In this document: one piece after another, positions 1 through 7,844 of the stretch
How positions within the stretch are numbered: the first letter of the stretch is position 1
Layout: each line of letters begins with the position of its first letter
Assembly (NCBI RefSeq): GCF_024345575.1
Contig: NZ_JAGQBJ010000012.1
Span: 1 to 64,000, forward strand
Source of the DNA: Cyanobium sp. Morenito 9A2
GTDB taxonomy: Bacteria > Cyanobacteriota > Cyanobacteriia > PCC-6307 > Cyanobiaceae
Direction of reading: 5' to 3'
DNA: 64,000 nucleotides
The notes under the pieces: generated by a model
Seen by the model: the letters and a program-made list of their open reading frames with translations, nothing else
Told to the model about the DNA's origin: nothing
The model's database searches: none
Translations under genes and position numbers: made by a program

Positions 1-1
1 C

Positions 2-2902
2 GTTGCCACCTACTCGTTTGAGCTCAAAACTCCCACCACCGATGGTCCAGGGGTTGAGAGCAACGTCTTTACCCTGAGCACGTCCGATGGCACCACCAGC
101 TCAGCGAATGCGACGCTGACCGTCAACATCACCGATGATGTGCCGGCGGCTATCACTGATCGTGTGGAGCTTGCGGGTGGTTCCATCACACCGGAGAAAC
201 CCAATATCCTCATGATTCTGGACTTTTCTGCCAGCATGCAGGGGAATAACTTTAGCGCTCTTAAGGCGGGTCTAACAACACTTGCAGAAGCCTATGAAGC
301 CAGAGGCGGCTTTACTATGGAAATTGTTGGATTTGGAGGATCCGCAACGGGTGTCAAATCAACGAACGGAACAACGTTCACTCCTACAACAATCCTTTCA
401 GAAACTTTTCTGTTTACAACTGCTGCACAAGTTAAAGCATTCATCAATTCAATCGCCAACACGACGACCGCACTTGACCCCTGGGGTCCAGGCAGTGGTA
501 CAAACTACGACGCAGCAGTACTGGGCGGTGTCAGGTACTGGGATTATGCCAAGTCACTCATTTCTGGAGAGACAACAGGAAATTCAGTTGCTTACTTCAT
601 ATCAGATGGGGCACCCAGCACTACCGCCAATCAACTCGACGCAACTCAACAGAGCAACTGGGAAACCTATGTCAACAACAATTTTTCTAAATCCATCGCG
701 ATTGGTATTGGGGCGTCAGCGCCAGCCGATGCCGATCTCCAAACAGTGGCTCATACTCCGGGGGGTCCGTCTGGGAACACTGATGACACAATTTATGGAG
801 CAAGTACGACAGATAACTCTGCTCTGATTCAAGCATTGCTCAATGCTTTGAATAGTGTTCCTACTGTTTCCTCCGGCAATTTGCTCCCCAACGACGTCCC
901 CGGAGCTGACGCTCCCCTGACACTTGTTTCAGTCACCTATGGATCTACCACGGTGACATTCAACTCAACCACCACATCCGCCAGCTTCGTTACGGCAGCA
1001 GGCAGCGTGGTGATCAACAACACTGGTGGTGTCACCATCACTGGCGTAACAGGTAATACTACTGGCCTTACAGATTCTATTTCATACATAGTCAAAGACG
1101 CAGACGGTGACGTAGCGACATCGACTTTAGTAATCAATCAAGGCGTCACATTGATTGGCACAAATGCCGTCAGCACTCTCACGGGAAGTTCTTATGCTGA
1201 TGTCCTTTATGGTGGACTCGGCTCTGACAGCATGACCGGAGGAGCCGGTGCCGATCGCTTCCTCTTCCTCAAAGGACAAGGTAGCGCAGCGGACATTGAC
1301 ACGATCACGGATTTCACCACTGGTGTTGATTCTATCGTGGTGCAAGGCTCAAGTATCTCTCAGGTTCAAGTATCAGCCGCGACAGTGACAGGCAGTGGGG
1401 CTACCACGGTCAGAGATTACACTGTGACCATCACTTACATCGATGGCACAGCTAACGACACGTTCAAGATCAAGCTGACAAACAACAATTCACTTACAGA
1501 CGGCAACAAGACAGGAACCATTGCTACTCCCAATGGCATTCAAATTTCCTCTACGTCGGCCACGATCGATGGCACCATCGTTGGCGCCACCCTCTACATC
1601 GACATCAACCAGAACAACCAGGAAGATAGCGGCGAACGTCTAGGCGTCACCGATGCCAAGGGCCATGTGGAATGGGTGGTCGATCTCGGCAAATTGGATG
1701 TCAACGGCGACGGCCAGTACACCCTTGGAGAAGCCCGAGCCGTTCAATCTGGTGGCCTTGACGTTGACACAGGCCTGACCTATGAGATCAATCTCTACGG
1801 TCAGGTGGGCGCCTCCATCGTCTCGCCTCTCACCAGCCTGCTGCAGACGCTGCTGGAATCTGGGAGCAGCCTCGCTTCGGCCAATGCCGAGCTCGCCCAG
1901 CATCTGGGTCTGCCTGTGGGAGCCGATCTCACCAGCTTGAACCCGATCGAGGGCAGCCATCAGGTGCTCGTCCAGAACGCGGCGGTGATGACCGCAGCCG
2001 TTCAGTTCTCTGAGTTGGCGGCTCTTCACCTCGCTACTGATGAGGGCCATGCCTCCTTCGCCGTGTTCCAGGCCATTTCCACGGCTATCACAGCTTTATC
2101 CGATGGTCAGGTGGCTGACTTCAGTGACGCGACTCTGCTCCAATCGATCTCCAGCCATCTTGGCCTCTCGGACTTTGCCGGGCAGGATGTGGTGGAGTTC
2201 ATGGTTGCCAGTCAGCTTGCTCTCCAGCACAGCATCGATAGCCTCCAGCCTGGCGACAATTCCCTTGCGGCGATCAGTGCTGTGCAGCAACTCACCCAAG
2301 GCTCCTATGCCGATGTGCTGCAATCTGTCGCGACCGGTGACCTCTCGGTCCATGCTCTTGATGACCTGACCCACACCCTCACGGCCTACAGCCAAGGGGA
2401 CATCAGCATCAGCCAGCTAAGCAGCTTCGATCATGCCTTGAATGCCGCTAACGCTGATGATCAGATCACTGATCTTGAGTTCACCCAAGCCCTTACCACA
2501 CTTCCTGGTCACACCGAACCTGCGGCCTTGGTGCTGGTTGCCGATGATGTACACGCTTTGGTCGATAACTTCCTCACCAACCTCCACACCAACGACAGCG
2601 ACGGTACTGTTCTTAGCCATAACGACGTGGTCTATGAATTGGATGTGGCGGTTAGCGCCTTCATCACGGACCACGGCATCACGGCCGATCAGTACCATGA
2701 CATCCACCAGCAGGTAATCGACCACATCGCCCAGGATCTTCAGGACCATGGTCTGGTTGATTCCACTGCCATCCAGCACGATCCCGCGGGCCATGCCGAT
2801 GGCAGCGATGTTATTGCGGCCCTGGACACCCACTTCCAGGACCTCTACGACACCCACGTCATTCACGATGTCCATGTCGACGATTATTCGTCGCATGTGT
2901 GA
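2..2902 (+). CDS. Giant secreted VWA/RTX adhesin-like protein, C-terminal part (5' truncated by window edge)
   Basis: The frame is open from the window edge, so the N-terminus lies outside; a GTG at 140 is only an internal in-frame codon. The first residues visible resemble a cadherin/VCBS-like repeat ending in the pattern ITDDVPAA. Counting from 140, a von Willebrand A domain follows (MIDAS DFSAS near residue 28, FISDGAPS near 152). Next come an RTX-type glycine-rich calcium repeat (near 348-375) and a DITDFTTGxDxI-like segment typical of type I secretion targets. About 500 further residues follow, with an EF-like DVNGDGQYT stretch and a His/Asp-rich end. By family it should be exported by a type I system and act at the cell surface; substrate or partner is unknown. 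Confidence 0.8.
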   Translation, partial: VATYSFELKTPTTDGPGVESNVFTLSTSDGTTSSANATLTVNITDDVPAAITDRVELAGGSITPEKPNILMILDFSASMQGNNFSALKAGLTTLAEAYEARGGFTMEIVGFGGSATGVKSTNGTTFTPTTILSETFLFTTAAQVKAFINSIANTTTALDPWGPGSGTNYDAAVLGGVRYWDYAKSLISGETTGNSVAYFISDGAPSTTANQLDATQQSNWETYVNNNFSKSIAIGIGASAPADADLQTVAHTPGGPSGNTDDTIYGASTTDNSALIQALLNALNSVPTVSSGNLLPNDVPGADAPLTLVSVTYGSTTVTFNSTTTSASFVTAAGSVVINNTGGVTITGVTGNTTGLTDSISYIVKDADGDVATSTLVINQGVTLIGTNAVSTLTGSSYADVLYGGLGSDSMTGGAGADRFLFLKGQGSAADIDTITDFTTGVDSIVVQGSSISQVQVSAATVTGSGATTVRDYTVTITYIDGTANDTFKIKLTNNNSLTDGNKTGTIATPNGIQISSTSATIDGTIVGATLYIDINQNNQEDSGERLGVTDAKGHVEWVVDLGKLDVNGDGQYTLGEARAVQSGGLDVDTGLTYEINLYGQVGASIVSPLTSLLQTLLESGSSLASANAELAQHLGLPVGADLTSLNPIEGSHQVLVQNAAVMTAAVQFSELAALHLATDEGHASFAVFQAISTAITALSDGQVADFSDATLLQSISSHLGLSDFAGQDVVEFMVASQLALQHSIDSLQPGDNSLAAISAVQQLTQGSYADVLQSVATGDLSVHALDDLTHTLTAYSQGDISISQLSSFDHALNAANADDQITDLEFTQALTTLPGHTEPAALVLVADDVHALVDNFLTNLHTNDSDGTVLSHNDVVYELDVAVSAFITDHGITADQYHDIHQQVIDHIAQDLQDHGLVDSTAIQHDPAGHADGSDVIAALDTHFQDLYDTHVIHDVHVDDYSSHV

Positions 2903-2940
2903 TTAGCTTGATCACAGGCCCAGTTTGCTTAAGCACCATA

Positions 2941-2969
2941 CCCCGATTGCTTCGCCTCTCGGGGCTTTT
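2941..2969 (+). terminator. Probable rho-independent terminator of the VWA/RTX gene
   Basis: CCCCGA at 2941-2946 pairs with TCGGGG at 2959-2964 around a 12-nt loop and is followed by CTTTTC. It lies 39 nt after the stop codon of the large surface protein. Confidence 0.6.
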
Positions 2970-3612
2970 CCTAAGCTTGCCTGTGACGGCGACGGCTTCC
3001 AATGCTGTACGCATTGAAACGATGGGCGCGCAGGCATCGCTTCATCAAGCTCCAGTTCGTCTCCTGGGTTAGCTCCGCCTGCAAGACGTCGCCGACCTCT
3101 GGCCATGGCGTTGATCAGTCCATCATTATCTGTTCCGCTGTCCTCAGACAGCCCGGTATCAATGACGTTGGCGGGAGTGATGGCTCCCGCCACTGATTCA
3201 ACGATTCATTCGTACCTGGGTTGTTTCCATTGTTATGTTGCGCTGATTTTTTCTGATCTCGAAAAGTTTTCATCAGCTGCCCACCACTTCTTCGGCACCT
3301 CCAACGTGTCAACCCGACATCCGTGGTTCTGTGGATCGGCATGCGCGCTCTTGCCAGGTCCTGCAGATCGTCCATCTGTCCGACGGACCCAGGAGTCGAT
3401 TGGTCGCGTCACACAGGTCGTTCGCCAGGGGTCCGTTGAGCTCACTCTGATATGTCCCCCCCCCCCCCTTGAGGCTCCAGGTGCCATGGGAGTGAGAGTC
3501 CATGCTGCAGCTGCTTCAACAGCCTCCAGGGGCCTTCGACGCCTGATGAGTTTGCCCTGGATCTGTGGATAGGTCGCTATGGGTCACGCCATGACCATCA
3601 GACTCTCCATCG
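2970..3612. other. Intergenic stretch without a supportable gene; contains a 13-C tract
   Basis: Short open frames occur on both strands, but none shows a recognisable domain or a convincing start. The notable element is an uninterrupted run of 13 C at 3456-3468. The stretch lies between the terminator of the surface protein and a decayed transposase, so it may be part of an insertion scar. Confidence 0.5.
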
Positions 3613-4883
3613 ATGACCTACCCCACCAAGCCCCGGTGCCGATTCACGGCGCTGCGGAAACAGGAGGCTGTCGCGTTCTGCCCCCAGGATGGCCTCTCCT
3701 GCTCCGCCGTCGCCCGGCGGCTCGGCCTTCCCTCCAGCAGCCTGGCCCGCTGGGTGCTCCAGGCCCGGATAGCCCGTGATGATGGCGGCCCCGGGACCCA
3801 GGGCCTGCTGACCATTGAGGAGAGGGCAGCGTTGAACAGGCTCCGCCAGGAGAACCGAGAGCACAGGAGGGAGAAGGATTTTCAGGCTGGCGGCAGCGCA
3901 CTTTGCGTAGTCCGCAGGTCTTCCCTTTGCGGTGAGAGCAGCTGCCGCCGAGAGGTTTCGGTTGATCCACCATCTGACGGTCCGCTTCTCCGTCTCCTGG
4001 CTGTGCCGGCAGCTTGGGGTGGCCCGCAGTGGCTCCTCCGCCTGGCTGCAGCGGCAGGAACACCCAGGACCCAGGGCTCGTGAGAACGCTGTGATCACCG
4101 CTGAGATTCAGGAGGTGCTCCAACGGCACCGTGGCTTTTACGGCTCCCCGCGCGTCCACCGGGAGTTGGCGGCTGGCGGCCACGAGGTCGGCCGCCACCG
4201 TGTGGCCGGGCTCATGAAACGCACTGACCTCAAGGCCAGGACCCGCAGGGGGTTGCGGCCCTGTCGCAAGGCCAGCAGCGGCGCCTGCGGAGTGGCGAAG
4301 AATCTGCAGCAGCAGGACTTCCAGCCTCCGGCTCCGTAGCCGCAGACTTCTCGCGCAGCGAGTATCGCTGCTGGGCTGGTGACATCACCTGCATCCGCAC
4401 CACGGCCGGCTGGAGGTACCTGGCCGTCTGGGTCGATCTGTTCAGTCGCCGGGTGGTCGGCTGGAAGATCGACCGCCGGATGGAGGCGTCTCTTGTGGTG
4501 GAGGCGCACAACCGGTCCCTTGGCCACCGGCAGGTGGAGCCAGAGCAACTTATCCTCCACACGGATCAGGGCAGCCAATACCGGGCTGCTGACTACCGCG
4601 ATCTGCTCAGGGAGCAGAAGATCGTCTGCAGCATGTCCGCCAAGGGCTGATGCTGGGACAACGTTGTGGTGGAGAGCTTTTTTCCACCCTCACACTGGAA
4701 TTGGACCTCGATGACAATCGAGAGGTGCTGATCTCACCCCAGCAGCTGCAGCGTGACCTGGCCTTCTGGGTTGATGGCTACTGCAACTGGGAGCGTCGCC
4801 ATTCAACAATCGGTTACCTCAGCCCGATTGATGATGGGCAACAGTTCATCACTGCCCTTCAACTCACCCCTGTGAAGCCCTGA
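3613..4883 (+). pseudogene. Degenerate IS3-family transposase (orfA + orfB remnants)
   Basis: The orfA part (from 3613) has a helix-turn-helix-like start with SCSAVARRLGLPSSSLARW. The orfB part, beginning near 3880, retains RHRGFYGSPRVHRELAAG, then VVGWKIDRRMEASLVVEA, the DDE-type segment ILHTDQGSQYRAADY, and the C-terminal block RRHSTIGYLSPID. Translation is interrupted several times. There is a stop in the orfA/orfB overlap (TAG where a lysine codon is expected), a stop at 4337-4339, a TGA at 4648-4650 just after SAKG, and a frameshift near 4680. A programmed frameshift between orfA and orfB is normal in IS3 elements; the other lesions are not, so the element should be inactive. Terminal repeats and target duplication could not be fixed. 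Confidence 0.85.
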
Positions 4884-4890
4884 GCGGTGT

Positions 4891-4909
4891 CCACGACATC
4901 GGGGCAACC
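4891..4909 (+). repeat. 19-bp exact repeat, copy 1 (just downstream of the IS3 remnant)
   Basis: The sequence ccacgacatcggggcaacc begins 7 nt after the transposase stop codon and recurs exactly at 25790-25808. Its position suggests part of the right end of the insertion sequence. Confidence 0.55.
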
Positions 4910-5385
4910 ACTGACCTATGCACCTCAGACCAGCGGCAAGGCCGAAGCTATGGCCTCCAGCCAACTTCGTCTACATCTAAACGGTCCTGGCGGAATGGAC
5001 TTGCGTGATCGCCAACCAGACATCAGATGAAAAAAATCAGCTGGCTACCACGCCATCTGGGGCCAGACGGGAGCAGAAGGTGTCACATGGTTCGCTATGG
5101 TCTTGTACTTCGGCAATGCCCCCAGGGGTTGCTGATTGCTTAATGAGTTAGTGGGAACAATGTCGATTTAGCTGTGACTTGCTGCAGCACTCCTGCGTTG
5201 CTGCGATCGGCGTGTACCGAGGACTGACAACCAATCGTCATCAAGTTCCGCTGCAATGGTTCTGCTGAATCAGGAGGTCATGATCGACGCGAACCGTTCA
5301 GTGTCCGTTCGCGTTCCCTGGAGCGTGCAAGTGAAATCCCCAGACAGGAGCAGGGGGTTGATGGAGGCGTGATCAGGCCAGATCC
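4910..5385. other. Gene-free spacer between IS remnant and hli cluster
   Basis: No open frame with coding character, RNA gene or clear repeat was recognised. It lies downstream of the second hli gene, so any terminator for that transcript would be here; only a weak 4-bp CCCC/GGGG stem near 5338-5357 is visible. Confidence 0.4.
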
Positions 5386-5622
5386 TCAGAAACAGAAGGG
5401 AAGAAACTGGGTATGGCAGGCGGTGTAGCCATCAACCAGAGGACCGAGACCGATCTGGTGGGCAATGCCGGCACCGGTCAATCCCTCTGTGATAATGCCG
5501 ATCACGATGCCGAGCATGGCTGCGCGGCCATTGAAAAGCTCAGCACGCTTGAGTTGCTCCATGTGGACCTGATGGATAGGGCCGTCCTGGAAGAAAGTCT
5601 TGTTGGCTGGGGTGTTGGTCAT
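5386..5622 (-). CDS. hli: High-light-inducible protein (Hlip/SCP), 78 aa
   Basis: This is a single-helix member of the chlorophyll a/b-binding superfamily. Hlips bind chlorophyll and carotenoid in thylakoid membranes, protect photosystem II assembly and quench energy under high light. The core RAELFNGRAAMLGIVIGI contains the family motif ExxNGRxAMxG, followed by a hydrophobic helix ending in GLTGAGIAHQIGLG. An extra C-terminal tail (about 15 residues, two cysteines) makes it longer than the 47-aa Hlip upstream. The start at 5622 (MTNTPANK) was preferred to a frame extension to 5730, because the extra 36 residues look non-coding and overlap the upstream micro-ORF. It is the last gene of a four-ORF minus-strand cluster. 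Confidence 0.9.
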   Translation of the reverse strand: MTNTPANKTFFQDGPIHQVHMEQLKRAELFNGRAAMLGIVIGIITEGLTGAGIAHQIGLGPLVDGYTACHTQFLPFCF

Positions 5623-5656
5623 TGATCTGAACAGATTTGTGGGAGGTGTTTGTGGG

Positions 5657-5734
5657 TCAGTCCGCGAATCTTGGCTGTAGCAGTGCAAGGCAAACCCAGG
5701 CACCGATGAGGACGATGCTGAGGGAGGCAATCAT
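5657..5734 (-). CDS. Putative 25-aa single-transmembrane micro-protein
   Basis: The peptide begins MIASLSIVLIGAWVC and ends LLQPRFAD, so one short hydrophobic helix makes up most of it. Its ATG overlaps the stop of the preceding 38-aa ORF in an ATGA junction, suggesting translational coupling, and it ends 34 nt before the second hli start. No family is recognised. Support is positional (co-directional, coupled, between two hli genes) plus the membrane-helix pattern, so it could still be chance. Confidence 0.45.
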   Translation of the reverse strand: MIASLSIVLIGAWVCLALLQPRFAD

Positions 5735-5847
5735 CGGTGCCTCGGCGCAAGGTCGCTCGGACGACTGAGCACATAGGTCACCATGGAGGTGAGGGCGAGG
5801 ACAAGGCCGATGACGGCGGTGATAGCTGTGGTGTAGTCGCTGCTCAT
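5731..5847 (-). CDS. Putative 38-aa single-transmembrane micro-protein
   Basis: The peptide starts MSSDYTTAITAVIGLVLAL and continues through a hydrophobic helix to a short basic tail (SRPSDLAPRHR). Its start lies 5 nt after the stop of the 47-aa Hlip, and its stop overlaps the next ATG. Layout and size resemble small single-helix photosystem accessory subunits, but no known Psb or Ycf family is matched. A role as an Hlip or photosystem partner is inference only. Confidence 0.55.
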   Translation of the reverse strand: MSSDYTTAITAVIGLVLALTSMVTYVLSRPSDLAPRHR

Positions 5848-5852
5848 GGCAA

Positions 5853-5996
5853 TCAGCCCAGACCGATCTGGGAAAGGATGCCCTGGCCGGTGAGCAGTTC
5901 GGTACCAAGTCCGATCACGAAGCCGAGCATGGCCAGACGGCCATTCCAGGTCTCAGCGAAAGCAACGAAACCAAAGCGCGGGGAGGAATCAGCCAT
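5853..5996 (-). CDS. hli: High-light-inducible protein (Hlip/SCP), 47 aa
   Basis: This compact one-helix Hlip has the motif ETWNGRLAMLGFVIGLGTEL in its centre and ends GQGILSQIGLG. The length matches the short HliC-type proteins. The start at 5996 (MADSSPRF) was chosen over an extension to 6068, which would run through an HLR1-like regulatory motif. It is the first gene of the cluster hli - 38 aa - 25 aa - hli. In other cyanobacteria Hlips are induced by high light and associate with chlorophyll synthase and photosystem II assembly complexes. Confidence 0.92.
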   Translation of the reverse strand: MADSSPRFGFVAFAETWNGRLAMLGFVIGLGTELLTGQGILSQIGLG

Positions 5997-6019
5997 GTCT
6001 GTTTCAAAATGTTTCGTGA

Positions 6020-6037
6020 ATTGTAACAGGTTGTAAA
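6020..6037 (-). promoter_or_regulatory. HLR1-like (RpaB-binding) direct repeat upstream of the hli cluster
   Basis: Read on the minus strand the site is TTTACAACCTGTTACAAT: two copies of (G/T)TTACA(A/T)(A/T) with a 2-nt spacer. It matches the published high-light regulatory 1 consensus except for one base (C for A/T at the last position of the first repeat). It ends 23 nt upstream of the 47-aa hli start codon. Known HLR1 sites bind the response regulator RpaB in front of light-regulated genes. At this distance a repressor position overlapping the promoter or leader is more likely than an activator position. Confidence 0.65.
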
Positions 6038-6407
6038 GGCAGGCGTGTGCGGCCGGTCGGGGAAGCACTTAGCCGATGGCCTGTGGCTGCTGCGCGAAGC
6101 CCAGCGCAGACGGCCCAGCCGCTGGGGCCCTGACGATCCAGAGATCCCGACCCGGGCTGCCGGTGAAGGTTTGGCCATCGTTCCCCTGGCCAAACCACGT
6201 AGACGACCTGGAGCCTGCAACAACTTGCTGATTGCTGAACGGCCGCCGGTGAACAGGATGGATCGGGTTGTTTCGGATTTGTGCCCGTCAGCCCACCCCG
6301 GTGGCCCTTGTCTGCGCAGGCAGGTCCTTGTGTTGAAGAATCCGCCATGTCAGCGTCAGCGGCAGCCTGCGCAGGCCACCCTGACCCCGGCTGAGCCCGC
6401 TGGCCGT

Positions 6408-7739
6408 TCAGCGCCGGCAGGGGCGCACCAACAGGCCCTGCTTCGGCGAGGGGCTGGGGATGAGGCTGAGCGTCAGGTCCTGATCCGGCTCCAGCTCCAC
6501 GCTCAGCTGTTTGAGCAGCCCCACCGCCAGCAGGCGGATCTCCAGCTCGGCCAGCGCCTTGCCCAGGCAGACCCGCTCACCACCTCCGTAGGGCAGCAGG
6601 GTGACGGTGCGCTCGACCGCCAGGTGACGCTGGGGCCGGAACACCTCCAGATCCTCGCTGCCGCTTCCGTAGCGATGGCTGGCGGCGATGCTGACCTGCA
6701 CCACCCGATCGGCCGGCACCAGCACACCCGCCAGGGCAATCGGCTCCCGGGTGCGGCGGAAGAAGCCCCCCACCGGCGGGGTGAGCCGCATCACTTCTTT
6801 CAGCGCCGCATCGAGGCGCGGGGCACGGCTGGCCTCAAAGGCGGTCACGGCCTCCCCGGGCGCTGGAGGCCAGGGCAAGCCGTCGAGTTCCTGCTGCAGC
6901 CAGGCCAGCTCGGCGGGGTGTTGCAGCAGGCTCAGCAGCAGGCAGCTCAGCGAAGAGGCGGTGGTTTCGTAGCCGGCGAACAGCAGCAGCAACAGCTGCT
7001 CGGCCACGTCGTCATCGCCCAGGGGAAGGCCAGCTTCATCCAGGCCACCGGCCAGCAGATCGAGCCCGCCGGCCGCGAGGGGCGCTCCAGCGGCTGCGGC
7101 GCTCTGCGCCTTCTTGAGCACGGCGCCCAGGCGTTGAAGCAGCCGTTGGCGGGCCTGAAGGGCTTGGGCGTAGGGGCTGCCGGGCAGGGCGAACGGCAGG
7201 GAAAACAGTCCCTGGCACCAGGTTTCGAAGTCCACGAACAGGGCCTCGCGATCGACGGGATCCAGCCCCAGCACCGTGCTGGCGATCACGCTGAAGGCGA
7301 AGCGCCTCAGCTTGGGCACCAGGGCCACGGGCGATGCGCCGCCGAGCAGCTCCCCGCTGAGCTCATCGACCAAAGCCACGATCGCCGGGCTGTAGCGCTT
7401 GAGGGCAGAGGAAGCGAACAGCTGGCCCACCACCCGACGACGGGCCTTGTGATCGACGCCGTTGCGGTTGGCCAGCGACAGGGGTCCCAGCAGCTTGCGC
7501 ACACTCTCCGGCCACCATCCCTCGACGGCATCGCCCTGGGCGAACAGGTCGCTGATCGCCTTCTCCCCCCGGATGAACACGGTGCGCTGCCCCAGAAGGG
7601 TGGTGCCGTACACATCGCCGTAGCGCTCGAAGCGGGAGCGGGCGAAATCTGGATCACGAAGGAAGGAGAGGGTCTCGAGCACCCCGCTCACAGCTGGCGT
7701 GATCGGCAGCGGCCGAAGGGTGGCGGGATCGAACAGCAA
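6408..7739 (-). CDS. Cytochrome P450 (CYP120-like)
   Basis: This is a 443-aa haem-thiolate monooxygenase. The haem-binding loop LPYGGGERVCLGKALAE carries the axial Cys391, the I-helix reads LLLLLFAGYETTASS (oxygen-activation AGxxT), and the K-helix ExxR is in LKEVMRLTPP. Overall it resembles cyanobacterial CYP120-type P450s, whose characterised member hydroxylates retinoids; substrate here is inference. There is no membrane anchor, so it is probably soluble and needs separate electron donors. It is transcribed divergently from a CRY-DASH gene across about 105 nt. Confidence 0.9.
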   Translation of the reverse strand: MLFDPATLRPLPITPAVSGVLETLSFLRDPDFARSRFERYGDVYGTTLLGQRTVFIRGEKAISDLFAQGDAVEGWWPESVRKLLGPLSLANRNGVDHKARRRVVGQLFASSALKRYSPAIVALVDELSGELLGGASPVALVPKLRRFAFSVIASTVLGLDPVDREALFVDFETWCQGLFSLPFALPGSPYAQALQARQRLLQRLGAVLKKAQSAAAAGAPLAAGGLDLLAGGLDEAGLPLGDDDVAEQLLLLLFAGYETTASSLSCLLLSLLQHPAELAWLQQELDGLPWPPAPGEAVTAFEASRAPRLDAALKEVMRLTPPVGGFFRRTREPIALAGVLVPADRVVQVSIAASHRYGSGSEDLEVFRPQRHLAVERTVTLLPYGGGERVCLGKALAELEIRLLAVGLLKQLSVELEPDQDLTLSLIPSPSPKQGLLVRPCRR

Positions 7740-7844
7740 CCAATGTCTTCCTCAGTGCTGACCAGACTGGCAGCGAGCAGCCGGCACTGCGAAGGCCCCG
7801 GCTGGCCGCGCAGCTGCCAGGCTGAATCGCCCTGCCAAGGAACC

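Noticed and set aside
6069-6260. Protein-like stretch (STWFGQGNDGQTFTGSPGRD) on the minus strand upstream of the hli cluster
   Set aside because: It has no start codon, no recognisable family beyond a vague RTX look, and coding-like sequence is short; left unannotated.
6045-7844. 600-codon upstream extension of CRY-DASH
   Set aside because: The part before 7845 is antisense to the P450; a start with ribosome-binding site at 7845 fits family length.
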